Part shown: positions 7,845-16,355 of the stretch, piece by piece
Position numbering within the stretch: the first letter of the stretch is position 1
Layout: each line of letters opens with the position of its first letter
Source of the DNA: CALKZN01 sp964633815
Lineage (GTDB): Bacteria > Pseudomonadota > Gammaproteobacteria > Arenicellales > Arenicellaceae
Assembly: GCA_964633815.1 (NCBI GenBank)
Contig: CAZWHW010000012.1
Span: 1 to 49,714, forward strand
DNA: 49,714 bases
Reading direction: 5' to 3'
Program-made: the position numbers and the translations under genes
The notes under the pieces: model-generated
The model's input: only the letters and a program-made list of their open reading frames with translations
Databases searched by the model: none
Told to the model about the DNA's origin: nothing

Positions 7845-7853
7845 TGATATAAT
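7845..7853 (+). promoter_or_regulatory. extended -10 promoter for mrcB
   Basis: TG-A-TATAAT (TG at 7845-7846, TATAAT at 7848-7853) forms an extended -10 element 50 bases before the mrcB GTG start. No good -35 is found at 17 bases, which is acceptable for extended -10 promoters. Predicted only from the motif. Confidence 0.55.
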
Positions 7854-7902
7854 CACATAAGCTGTAATTTATTTGTTTTTCTTTCCAAACTTTTAAGATC
7901 TC

Positions 7903-10353
7903 GTGGCAAAAAAATCTATTCAAAAAAAAGTCGTAGCTAAATCTAAAAGAAAAGCAATGCCTAAAAAAAGCAAATCGGCAAAAAGTCCACAGAAGCCTGT
8001 TCGATCATTGTTGAAGTGGCTAGCTATACGTGTGGTCGCGGTTTTATTTGTTGCAGTGTTGGGAATGGTGCTGTATTTGGATTTGCTTGTTACTGAAAAG
8101 TTTGAAGGTAAAAAATGGGCTTTGCCAGCACATGTTTATACCCGAGCTATGGATGTTTATGTTGGACACAACATTCCAAGTGCAGTGGTTGCTTCAGAGC
8201 TTGAGGAATTAGGTTATCAACGTCAAAAATCTGCGCAAAATGTAGTTCGAGCGGGTCAATTTGTCGCATCTAAAAATTCACTATTGGTATTTCAGCGGGA
8301 TTTTAAGTTTTGGGATGGTCAGCGCGAGGTGCGCAAGGTTGGCATCACTTGGCAAAATGGAATAATCACAGCCATCAATGCTCCAAGTGGTCAATTGGAT
8401 GCGGTGCGTATCGAGCCAAGATTATTTGGCAGTGTTTCACCGCTGAATCATGAGGATAGAAGTTTAATCACATTGGAAGAAACGCCGCAGACATTAGTTG
8501 ATGCGCTGCTGGTAATAGAAGATCGAAAGTTCTATAAACATTTGGGTGTCGATCCTCTTGGAATTGCCCGTGCAATGATCAGCAATGTCAAAGCGGGACG
8601 AACAGTGCAAGGTGGAAGTACGCTGACACAGCAATTGGTTAAGAATTATTTTTTGACCCCTGAACGAACCATTCGCCGTAAGTTCACAGAAATGATCATG
8701 GCGATGTTGCTAGAATTTCATTATACAAAAGATCAAATTTTGCAGGCATATTTAAATGAGGTGAACCTCGGGCAGTCGGGAAATCGAGCCATTCATGGCT
8801 TTGGTTTGGGCAGCCAATTTTTATTTGGTAGGCCTATTGCTGAGCTTGAATTACATCAGCAGGCAACTTTAGCTGGAATGGTAAAAGGGCCTTCATCATA
8901 TAACCCAGTGAGAAATCCGCAGAGGGCTAAGCAACGTCGAGATTTAGTATTAGACGTCATGGCTCAACAAGGATTGATTGAACAATCCATTGCGGATAGT
9001 CAAAAACAAAGACCGCTGATGACAGTCGGTTCTCGAAAAAATCAGGCGTCGAGAAGTTATCCTGCCTTTACTGACTTTGTTAGAGATCAACTATTGGAGC
9101 GTTATGATTCAACGGACTTGAATGACGTAGGCTTAAGAATCTATACAACTTTAGATCCACGTGCACAGCGACGTCTTGATGAGGCGGTTGAAAAAACTAT
9201 TCAGGAGTTGCATAAATCCAAGCCTAAGCAAGCTGGAAAAATTCAGGTAGCAGCGGTTTCTGTGAGAACTGATAACGGTGAGGTGTTGGCGATGTCTGGA
9301 GGTAATGATGTTGTCACAGGCGGCTTTAATCGGGCGCTCAATGCCAAGCGTCCAATCGGTTCTTTGATCAAGCCATTTGTGTTGTTGGCTGCATTGCAGA
9401 ATAAGCCAGAAAGCTATCAGTTGAACAGTTTTATATTAGATGATGGCGTGACTGTCTCGCAGCGTGGCAGTGACGACTGGAAGCCGCAAAATTATGATAA
9501 GCGCTTTCATGGTGAAGTGATGCTGCTGGATGCACTAGCAAAGTCGTATAACATACCATTTGTTAAAGTGGGAATGGATGTTGGTTTGGATACGGTTACC
9601 AAATTGTTAAAAGATTATGGTTTAGACAAAAAACCTAAAAATTTGCCATCAGTATTGCTAGGTTCTGTTGAATTGACACCTTTAGAAGTCTCTCAGCTAT
9701 ATTTGACTCTAGCTGCTGGTGGCTTCAAAACGCCCGTTAGTGGCGTGAATTTTGTGCTTGATGTTGATAATAAGCCATTAGAGGCATACCCATTAGAGAT
9801 TGAACAAGTGGTAGAAGGGCAAGCGAATAATCTTGTTGTTCATGCATTGCAACAAGTTATGAGAACTGGCACCGGCGCAAGCATAAATCGTAGCTTTGCT
9901 CCACAGCTAACGCTAGCGGGCAAAACAGGCACAACGGATGATTTCAAAGATTCATGGTTTGCAGGATTTAGTGGTGATGTGTTAACTGTCGTTTGGGTTG
10001 GCAGGGACGATAATAAGCCTGTTGGTCTTACAGGTGGTCAGGGTGCGGGTAAAGTATGGAAAAGTTATATGACGAAAATGCCATTATTGCCTTTAGATCC
10101 TCTATTTGCGGCGGAAGTTGAATATATAGAATCACCTAGCTTGCTAAATCTTGAAGTTGCCGATAATGACGATCAAGTTAGCTATTCTTGTGATAAGCCG
10201 CGGACTATTCCAGTCAGTCAAGAACTGCTTAGTGCTATTTCATGTCAAAGTGAAGAATATGAAAGTTGGCAATCTGGTAGCTCGTTTGGCATTGAATCTA
10301 AAAAGCGTGCTATTAATAAAGTTAAACGATTATTGGATAGTCTATTCAATTAG
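7903..10353 (+). CDS. mrcB: penicillin-binding protein 1B, bifunctional transglycosylase/transpeptidase
   Basis: Polymerises and cross-links peptidoglycan in the periplasm. The 816-residue protein has a very basic cytoplasmic tail (residues 1-33), one membrane helix (about 39-65), a UB2H-like region, a GT51 glycosyltransferase domain with catalytic EDRKF (Glu206) and GGSTLTQQLVKN, and a class A transpeptidase domain with SLIK (Ser487), SYN (548-550) and KTGTT (674-). The GTG start is supported by the basic Lys-rich tail usual in PBP1b. The closely following TPR lipoprotein gene and PBP1b-type N-terminal layout favour mrcB over mrcA, which would have a larger OB domain. Confidence 0.93.
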   Translation: MAKKSIQKKVVAKSKRKAMPKKSKSAKSPQKPVRSLLKWLAIRVVAVLFVAVLGMVLYLDLLVTEKFEGKKWALPAHVYTRAMDVYVGHNIPSAVVASELEELGYQRQKSAQNVVRAGQFVASKNSLLVFQRDFKFWDGQREVRKVGITWQNGIITAINAPSGQLDAVRIEPRLFGSVSPLNHEDRSLITLEETPQTLVDALLVIEDRKFYKHLGVDPLGIARAMISNVKAGRTVQGGSTLTQQLVKNYFLTPERTIRRKFTEMIMAMLLEFHYTKDQILQAYLNEVNLGQSGNRAIHGFGLGSQFLFGRPIAELELHQQATLAGMVKGPSSYNPVRNPQRAKQRRDLVLDVMAQQGLIEQSIADSQKQRPLMTVGSRKNQASRSYPAFTDFVRDQLLERYDSTDLNDVGLRIYTTLDPRAQRRLDEAVEKTIQELHKSKPKQAGKIQVAAVSVRTDNGEVLAMSGGNDVVTGGFNRALNAKRPIGSLIKPFVLLAALQNKPESYQLNSFILDDGVTVSQRGSDDWKPQNYDKRFHGEVMLLDALAKSYNIPFVKVGMDVGLDTVTKLLKDYGLDKKPKNLPSVLLGSVELTPLEVSQLYLTLAAGGFKTPVSGVNFVLDVDNKPLEAYPLEIEQVVEGQANNLVVHALQQVMRTGTGASINRSFAPQLTLAGKTGTTDDFKDSWFAGFSGDVLTVVWVGRDDNKPVGLTGGQGAGKVWKSYMTKMPLLPLDPLFAAEVEYIESPSLLNLEVADNDDQVSYSCDKPRTIPVSQELLSAISCQSEEYESWQSGSSFGIESKKRAINKVKRLLDSLFN

Positions 10354-10390
10354 GGCAAAATACTGCTTTCTGAATTTATATAAATTAGGC

Positions 10391-10882
10391 ATGATTTTGA
10401 AAATGAATAGCGTATTGTTTCGTTCTCGCGAATTACTTCTAGTGATTTTAGTAGTTTTGTTGGGCGCTTGTGCTTCTCCTAGTGTAAAAGCGCCAGTACA
10501 AAATGCGGAACTGCCTTCTGGAGTTCCAATCCAAGACAATTCGGGTAGAGTTCTTGAAGGCCGACCATTACAACCGAGAGAGTCAGTGCAAGCTGAAGCG
10601 ATATCACCGCGACGTTCGCCGCCGCCAGTTGTAGGGAGCTTGTTACGTCAGTCCGAGCAGGCTAGTGCGCAGCAACAATGGTCGAAGGCTGAAACCTATT
10701 TGCAAAGAGCTTTGCGTATTTCGCCTAAAAATGCTCTGTTATGGAATCGCATGGCAGCAACCAAATTGCAGCAAGGTAAAAAGTCACAAGCGATTCAATT
10801 TGCTAGCAAATCCAATGCAATTACTAATGATGTCATTTTGAAGCAACGAAATGCTGAAATCATTGATGCTGCACGTCAATAA
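10391..10882 (+). CDS. lpoP: TPR lipoprotein, probable PBP1b activator LpoP
   Basis: Predicted outer-membrane lipoprotein of 163 residues: signal sequence ending in lipobox LLGAC (Cys27), a Pro-rich disordered linker (about 28-95), then one or two tetratricopeptide repeats (about 100-160; WSKAETYLQRALRISPKN, LLWNRMAATKLQQGKKSQA). In Pseudomonas the TPR lipoprotein LpoP, encoded next to the PBP1b gene, activates PBP1b in place of the enterobacterial LpoB; size, lipobox, linker, TPR and position 37 bases after mrcB all fit. I start at ATG 10391; ATG 10403 is possible and neither has a strong ribosome-binding site. The frame extends further upstream inside mrcB, which I ignore. Confidence 0.75.
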   Translation: MILKMNSVLFRSRELLLVILVVLLGACASPSVKAPVQNAELPSGVPIQDNSGRVLEGRPLQPRESVQAEAISPRRSPPPVVGSLLRQSEQASAQQQWSKAETYLQRALRISPKNALLWNRMAATKLQQGKKSQAIQFASKSNAITNDVILKQRNAEIIDAARQ

Positions 10883-10886
10883 GTTT

Positions 10887-10912
10887 AGCCCGTTGAGGCT
10901 CAATTAGTTTTT
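10887..10912 (+). terminator. weak possible terminator after the mrcB unit
   Basis: A short stem AGCC/GGCT (10887-10890 and 10897-10900, 6-base loop) is followed by CAATTAGTTTTT. The stem is only 4 bp, so this is a tentative call for the end of the mrcB-lpoP transcript. Confidence 0.3.
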
Positions 10913-10937
10913 CCCTTTCTAGAAAATGACTAGCCAG

Positions 10938-10946
10938 TGGTATAAA
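10938..10946 (+). promoter_or_regulatory. candidate extended -10 promoter for ilvE
   Basis: TGG-TATAAA (TG at 10938-10939, TATAAA at 10941-10946) is a plausible extended -10 element. It would give an ilvE leader of about 160 bases containing the hairpin at 11008-11028. No convincing -35 is visible. Confidence 0.4.
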
Positions 10947-11007
10947 TAAGTACTACCATTCGCATATATTAGTTAGGACTCCAATATGCTACGAATTTAA
11001 GCCTATA

Positions 11008-11028
11008 GCTTTGGGATATTTCCCAAGC
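11008..11028 (+). other. hairpin in the ilvE leader
   Basis: GCTTTGGGA, loop TATT, TCCCAAGC forms a stem of eight pairs with one bulged T. It is not followed by a T-run. It lies 85 bases before ilvE in an otherwise featureless 230-base gap. A regulatory role is only inferred from its position. Confidence 0.35.
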
Positions 11029-11112
11029 TTGAAATTGGTGTTTTCTAGAGCAAATACAGCAATGAAAGCCAAAAGTTTGGTTGTTAAATAGTTTATTTTA
11101 GTTGGTTTAGGT

Positions 11113-12033
11113 ATGAATACTTCAGAATTAATTTGGTTCAATGGTGAAATGATCCCTTGGGAGAATGCAACAGTGCATGTGATGAGTCATGCAATTCATT
11201 ATGGCTCCAGTGTATTTGAAGGGGTTCGAGCGTATGAAACTCCCAATGGCACGGCTATTTTTCGTTTGGATGATCATACAAAGCGTTTTTATGATTCCGC
11301 TAAAATTTATCGTATGGAAATTCCATACAGTTTTGACGAAATAAACCAAGCGCAAAAAGATGCGGTTATTAAGAATGGTTTACAATCGGCTTATATTCGA
11401 CCAGCAGCGTTTATCGGCAATGTAGGTTTAGGCTTGAACCCTGCTTCGCATGTGGCTGAAGTGATGGTTGCTGCTATTAAATGGGGGACATATTTAGGTG
11501 AAAATGGACTAACTGATGGAATTGATGCTGCAGTGACATCTTGGAATCGAGTGGCTCCTAATACGCTACCTTCAGGTTCTAAAGCAGGCGGTAATTATCT
11601 TTCATCGCAACTGATTTCAGGTGAAGCAAAACGTCATGGTTATGATGAAGGTATTGGCTTGGATGTAAATGGCCAAATTTCTGAAGGTGCTGGAGAAAAT
11701 ATTTTTGTCATACGAAATGGCATTATTTCTACTCCTCCTTCAGCAGCAAGTTTGTTACCTGGTTTAACTCGTGATGCCATGATGCGTTTTGCTCGTGATG
11801 CAGGTTATGAAGTGCGTGAAGAGCCTTTGGCTCGTGAAGCATTATATCTAGCTGATGAAGTGTTTATGACGGGCACAGCCGCTGAAGTCACTCCAATTCG
11901 ATCAATTGATCAGATTGAAATTGGTTCTGGTAGTCGAGGCCCGATTACTAAAGAATTGCAAGCAATTTTCTTTGGTTTATTTGATGGCAGCACTTCAGAT
12001 AAATATAACTGGTTAAATTATGTAAATGACTAG
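11113..12033 (+). CDS. ilvE: branched-chain amino acid aminotransferase
   Basis: Class IV PLP aminotransferase catalysing the last step of Val, Ile and Leu synthesis (and the first of their breakdown). The 306-residue protein has the PLP lysine in SGSKAGGNY (Lys157), the HAIHYGSSVFEGVRAY N-terminal motif of IlvE and ISEGAGENIF. Length matches E. coli IlvE (309). It stands alone between mrcB-lpoP and leuS, with a long leader. D-amino-acid transaminase and aminodeoxychorismate lyase share the fold, but the N-terminal motif and length favour IlvE. Confidence 0.93.
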   Translation: MNTSELIWFNGEMIPWENATVHVMSHAIHYGSSVFEGVRAYETPNGTAIFRLDDHTKRFYDSAKIYRMEIPYSFDEINQAQKDAVIKNGLQSAYIRPAAFIGNVGLGLNPASHVAEVMVAAIKWGTYLGENGLTDGIDAAVTSWNRVAPNTLPSGSKAGGNYLSSQLISGEAKRHGYDEGIGLDVNGQISEGAGENIFVIRNGIISTPPSAASLLPGLTRDAMMRFARDAGYEVREEPLAREALYLADEVFMTGTAAEVTPIRSIDQIEIGSGSRGPITKELQAIFFGLFDGSTSDKYNWLNYVND

Positions 12034-12083
12034 TGTTTATTAGTAATAACAGCATTCTCTGAATATTTGTAAGATAAGCCAGC

Positions 12084-14687
12084 ATGCAAGACACCTATAA
12101 CCCTCAAGAGATTGAACAGCGTATTCAAAAACACTGGGATGAACAACAAACTTTTGTTGTTACTGAAGATCCAACAAAAGAAAAATATTATTGTTTAGTG
12201 ATGTTCCCTTACCCGTCAGGTAAGTTGCATATGGGACATGTGCGCAACTACACCATCGGTGATGTGATTAGTCGCTATCAGCGGATGTTAGGTAAAAATG
12301 TATTACAACCAATGGGTTGGGATGCTTTTGGTTTGCCAGCTGAAAATGCGGCAATACAAAATCAGGTTCCTCCAGCAGCATGGACAGATGAAAATATTGA
12401 TAATATGCGTGGTCAGTTATTTCGCCTCGGTTTTGGCTATGACTGGACGCGTGAGTTAGCAACTTGTAAGCCTGACTATTATCAATGGGAGCAATGGTTT
12501 TTTACTAAACTGTATGAAAAAGGGGTAGTCTACAAAGCGGAATCTGAAGTCAACTGGGATCCTGTAGACCAGACAGTGTTGGCTAATGAACAGGTGATTG
12601 ATGGTCGCGGTTGGCGATCGGGTGCATTGGTTGAAAAGCGTAAAATCCCTCAATGGTTTTTGAAAATTACGGATTACGCAGAAGAATTATTACACAGCTT
12701 GGATAAGTTGACGGGCTGGCCAGATGCAGTTCGAACTATGCAGCGAAATTGGATTGGTCGCTCCGAGGGTGTGGAAGCAACTTTTTTTCTAACTAAATCT
12801 CAAGCTAATTTAGAATCTTTGTCGATTTATACGACTCGTCCAGACACCATTATGGGTGTCACCTACTTAGCGGTCGCAGCTGAACACCCGCTTGCTTTAG
12901 CTATTGCTGAAGCAAATGCCGATGTTGCAGATTTTGTTGAGCAATGTCGCCAAACTTCTACTGCAGAAGCAGATATGGAGACTATGGAAAAGTCTGGCAT
13001 AGATTTGGGCGTCACTTGTGTGCATCCAATCACTGGGGATCAGGTGAGAATTTTCTGTGCTAATTTTGTGTTGATGGGGTATGGCACAGGAGCCGTAATG
13101 GCAGTGCCGGCGCATGATCAGCGTGATTATGAATTTGCTAGTAAATATGGAATTGACATCAAGCCAGTAATTTATCCCACCACTGGTGAAGAGTTGGATA
13201 TCAGTGAGGCGGCCTATGTTGATTATGGGGTCTTGAAAAACTCAGGTGAATTTGATGGTTTATCTTCTGAAGAAGCTAAGCAAGCTGTTGCAGATTATTT
13301 AGTCGCAAAGGGTTTGGGAGAAAAACAGGTGAATTACCGTTTACGCGATTGGGGTGTTTCACGTCAACGGTATTGGGGTTGCCCAATTCCAATGCAATAT
13401 GATGCTGATGGCAATGAATCTCCAGCAACACAGTTTCCTGTAGAGTTACCAGTTGATGTTGAAGTCACGGGTGATGGTTCGCCATTAAAACGTATGTCCG
13501 AGTTTTATGAAACTCGCAATACGGCTGGTGAGATAGTGCGCCGTGAAACCGATACGTTTGATACTTTTTTTGAGTCTTCTTGGTATTTTGCGCGTTTTTG
13601 TAGTGCCGATAACAAGGAGCAAATGCTAGATGATCGTGCGAAATATTGGCTGCCTGTCGATCAGTATGTTGGCGGTATTGAGCATGCCATATTGCATTTA
13701 TTATATGCCCGCTTTTTTAATAAGCTAATGCGCGATGAGGGCATGCTTGACAATGATGAGCCATTTGAGAATTTGTTAACTCAAGGCATGGTACTGGCTG
13801 AAACTTATTATCGAGAGGATTCGTCCGGTAAGAAAGTCTTTTTTAATCCAGCAGATGTTCAGTTAAGTAAAGATGATAAAGGTACGATCGTTGAAGCTGT
13901 GTTGAAATCAGATGGGGCATCTGTGACTAATGGAGGCATGGAAAAAATGTCTAAGTCGAAAAACAATGGTATCGACCCGCAAACCATGATTGATCAATAT
14001 GGTTCAGATACTGTGCGTTTGTTTACGATGTTTGCCGCCCCGCCAGAACAGTCGTTGGAATGGAATGATGATGCAATTGCGGGTTGTTCAAGGTTTTTGC
14101 GTAGGGTATGGGCTTTATATTTTAAGTATGCAGATATTTTATCCCAGCATGAGTGGCAGATTTTAGCTGGACATGAATCTTCAGATAAGACTATTAAGCA
14201 ATTGCGTTTAAAGGTGCATGAAATTGCTAAAAAAACGCGATTTGATTATGAGCGAAACCATTTCAATACGGTGGTTGCTGGTGCAATGGAGCTGGCCAAT
14301 GCAATCGAGAAAGTCGATTGGCAAGCGATAGAATTACAAGATCAAGTTGTGTTGGTTGAATCGTGCACGGTTTTATTGAAAATGTTAGCGCCTATAACCC
14401 CGCATATTGCTCAAGAAATCTGGGCTCAGTTTGGCGGTAAAAACGAGATTCTCGACGGGGGTTGGTTAGACGTAGACGAATCAGCGTTGGTTAAAGATGA
14501 AATTAAATATGTTGTTCAGGTGAATGGTAAGCTGCGTGATGAAATCAATGTGGCTGCTAGCCTAAGTAAGGATGAAATTGAAAATCAAGCAATGGCTTGT
14601 GCGGGTGTACAGCGTAACATCGATGGCTTAACTGTTAGGAAGGTGATTGTTGTGCCAAATCGTTTGGTGAATATTGTTGCTAATTAA
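12084..14687 (+). CDS. leuS: leucyl-tRNA synthetase
   Basis: Class I synthetase charging tRNA-Leu. The 867-residue protein has the HIGH-type motif HMGH (49-52) in YPSGKLHMGHVRNYTIGD, a CP1 editing domain (about 225-420, with TTRPDTIMGVT and the GTGAVMAVPAHD editing-site motif), KMSKS at 621-625 and a C-terminal anticodon-binding part. All catalytic landmarks are intact and length equals the E. coli enzyme within a few residues. First gene of the leuS-lptE-holA block. Confidence 0.97.
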   Translation: MQDTYNPQEIEQRIQKHWDEQQTFVVTEDPTKEKYYCLVMFPYPSGKLHMGHVRNYTIGDVISRYQRMLGKNVLQPMGWDAFGLPAENAAIQNQVPPAAWTDENIDNMRGQLFRLGFGYDWTRELATCKPDYYQWEQWFFTKLYEKGVVYKAESEVNWDPVDQTVLANEQVIDGRGWRSGALVEKRKIPQWFLKITDYAEELLHSLDKLTGWPDAVRTMQRNWIGRSEGVEATFFLTKSQANLESLSIYTTRPDTIMGVTYLAVAAEHPLALAIAEANADVADFVEQCRQTSTAEADMETMEKSGIDLGVTCVHPITGDQVRIFCANFVLMGYGTGAVMAVPAHDQRDYEFASKYGIDIKPVIYPTTGEELDISEAAYVDYGVLKNSGEFDGLSSEEAKQAVADYLVAKGLGEKQVNYRLRDWGVSRQRYWGCPIPMQYDADGNESPATQFPVELPVDVEVTGDGSPLKRMSEFYETRNTAGEIVRRETDTFDTFFESSWYFARFCSADNKEQMLDDRAKYWLPVDQYVGGIEHAILHLLYARFFNKLMRDEGMLDNDEPFENLLTQGMVLAETYYREDSSGKKVFFNPADVQLSKDDKGTIVEAVLKSDGASVTNGGMEKMSKSKNNGIDPQTMIDQYGSDTVRLFTMFAAPPEQSLEWNDDAIAGCSRFLRRVWALYFKYADILSQHEWQILAGHESSDKTIKQLRLKVHEIAKKTRFDYERNHFNTVVAGAMELANAIEKVDWQAIELQDQVVLVESCTVLLKMLAPITPHIAQEIWAQFGGKNEILDGGWLDVDESALVKDEIKYVVQVNGKLRDEINVAASLSKDEIENQAMACAGVQRNIDGLTVRKVIVVPNRLVNIVAN

Positions 14688-14776
14688 TTGTGGAACATAG
14701 GCGCTTTCGTATAAACTATTACACATTCGTTGATTCAAATAATTAAAAAATCGATTTAAAACCAAAGGTGCTTTCA

Positions 14777-15259
14777 ATGCGTCATTTTTCTACAGTTACT
14801 GTTGTACTCTTAATGTCAGTTGTTTTAACTGCATGTGGCTTCCATTTGCGAGGACAATTACCATTGCCTGCTTCGGTGAGTGTTATTTTTCTTGATGCGG
14901 ATCAAACCGAATTCACCAATGAACTATCTAAAAGCTTGCGCTCAAGTGGGGCTAGATTTGTTGATAGTCCTTCGCAAGCTAAAGCGATTTTGCAAATTGC
15001 CGATGAATTTGCTGAGCGTGAAGTATTGACCTTAAATACTGATGGTCGAGCGACTTCTTTTCGCTTGTTTTATACAGTTAATTATTTAGTGGCTAATGAA
15101 AGGCAAGAATTATTAAAAGAGGGCTCGTTGACAGAACAGCGTAGCTATAATTTAGATCCTGGTCAGGGAACTATTCAAGAAAATGAAGAGAGGGAATTGC
15201 TAGAAGAGATGTACAAAGAGTTGGCGCTCAAAACGGTTCGTCAACTGGGTGCGTTATAA
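14777..15259 (+). CDS. lptE: LPS-assembly lipoprotein LptE
   Basis: Outer-membrane lipoprotein that plugs LptD during lipopolysaccharide insertion. 160 residues; signal sequence ends in lipobox VLTAC (Cys20), immediately followed by the family hallmark GFHLRGQ, and later the LNTDGRATSFRL segment. The ATG at 14777 follows AAAGGTG at good spacing; an in-frame GTG nine bases earlier is less likely. It sits between leuS and holA exactly as in E. coli. Confidence 0.93.
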   Translation: MRHFSTVTVVLLMSVVLTACGFHLRGQLPLPASVSVIFLDADQTEFTNELSKSLRSSGARFVDSPSQAKAILQIADEFAEREVLTLNTDGRATSFRLFYTVNYLVANERQELLKEGSLTEQRSYNLDPGQGTIQENEERELLEEMYKELALKTVRQLGAL

Positions 15260-15267
15260 TTAAGTTT

Positions 15268-15291
15268 GAGCCTAAAATTTAATTTGGGCTC
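15268..15291 (+). other. stable hairpin between lptE and holA
   Basis: GAGCCTAAA (15268-15276) and TTTGGGCTC (15283-15291) form a 9-bp stem with one T-G wobble and a 6-base loop, filling most of the 43-base gap between lptE and holA. No T-run follows, so it is more likely an mRNA processing or stability element, or a modulator of holA expression, than a terminator. TATAAT at 15255-15260 just before it could be a -10 box for holA. Confidence 0.45.
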
Positions 15292-15302
15292 ACTATGCTG
15301 TT

Positions 15303-16355
15303 ATGCGAATTGTCATTGATCAACTAGCACAGCAACTACAGAAGCAAACTCCAAATATTCTGCTCTTGAATGGCAGTGAAACTCTTTTGGTTGAAGAAGC
15401 TTTGGATGGAATCAGAGTTCATTATCGTGAACAAGGATTTCTAGAACGTATAAGTTACTCCATAGACCCGAGTTTTAATTGGAATGAATTGGCTGAATCA
15501 GGTCAGAATTTGTCTCTTTTCTGTGAATCACGTTTGGTTGAAATTCGGATGCCTACGGCGAAACCTGGTACAAAAGGAGCAAAATTTTTTACTGAATTGA
15601 CTGAGAAATTGGCGTTTGGCAATGTTGATGATGCCTATTTGATTATTACTGACGGTTTGAGCAAGCAGCAGCGTTCAGCAAAATGGTTGAGCCTAATTGA
15701 GTCAGCTGGTCTGGTGGTTGATGTATTTGATGTTAAGCCAGAACAATTACCGCGATGGTTGAAACAACGTTTTCAAGCGCGTGCCTTGCGAGTTGAAGCA
15801 GGTGTGATCGATACATTAGCTAGTGCAACCGAAGGGAATTTATTAGCCGCTGGACAAATCATAGATCAATTGCAAGTGCTGGCTTCTGATGGTGCGGTGC
15901 CTTTGAGTTTGCTTGAGCAGACGCTTGAAGATCAATCACGTTTCTCAGTCTATAATTTTGTTGATAGTTGTTTGCTGGGCGTGCTTTCGGAATGTATCCA
16001 TCGATTAGAACGTATTCGTGCGGAAGATGATAATGCGGTGTTGGTGGTTTGGTCGCTAGCCAAGGAAACCAGAGAATTATTGCGGATGGCGCATACTATT
16101 GAAAAAGGAATGTCGATGAGCGCAGTGCTGAAAAAGCATCGAGTTTGGTCAACTAAGCATCGGTTTGTATCTGCTGCATTAAACAGATTAAAGGTGGTTG
16201 ATATTAGCTCCATCTTAGAGCAGATTGCTACGTTGGATGCACTTGCCAAAGGTCAACAACAAGGTGATGTTTGGCTAGAAATAGAAAAACTAAGTTTATG
16301 CTTTTGTGGTGTTGCAAGTCCGTTAACGCTGACGAATAATTCAAACTATGGCTAA
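15303..16355 (+). CDS. holA: DNA polymerase III delta subunit
   Basis: Clamp-loader subunit that opens the beta sliding clamp. The 350-residue protein shows the AAA+-like but ATP-inactive HolA fold: ILLLNGSETLLVEEALDGIR near the N-terminus, LIITDGLSKQQRSAKWLSLIE, then RFQARALRVEAGVIDTLAS and a helical C-terminal collar domain. Position after lptE matches the conserved leuS-lptE-holA order. Its last 8 bases overlap the proA start, pointing to co-transcription. Confidence 0.92.
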   Translation: MRIVIDQLAQQLQKQTPNILLLNGSETLLVEEALDGIRVHYREQGFLERISYSIDPSFNWNELAESGQNLSLFCESRLVEIRMPTAKPGTKGAKFFTELTEKLAFGNVDDAYLIITDGLSKQQRSAKWLSLIESAGLVVDVFDVKPEQLPRWLKQRFQARALRVEAGVIDTLASATEGNLLAAGQIIDQLQVLASDGAVPLSLLEQTLEDQSRFSVYNFVDSCLLGVLSECIHRLERIRAEDDNAVLVVWSLAKETRELLRMAHTIEKGMSMSAVLKKHRVWSTKHRFVSAALNRLKVVDISSILEQIATLDALAKGQQQGDVWLEIEKLSLCFCGVASPLTLTNNSNYG

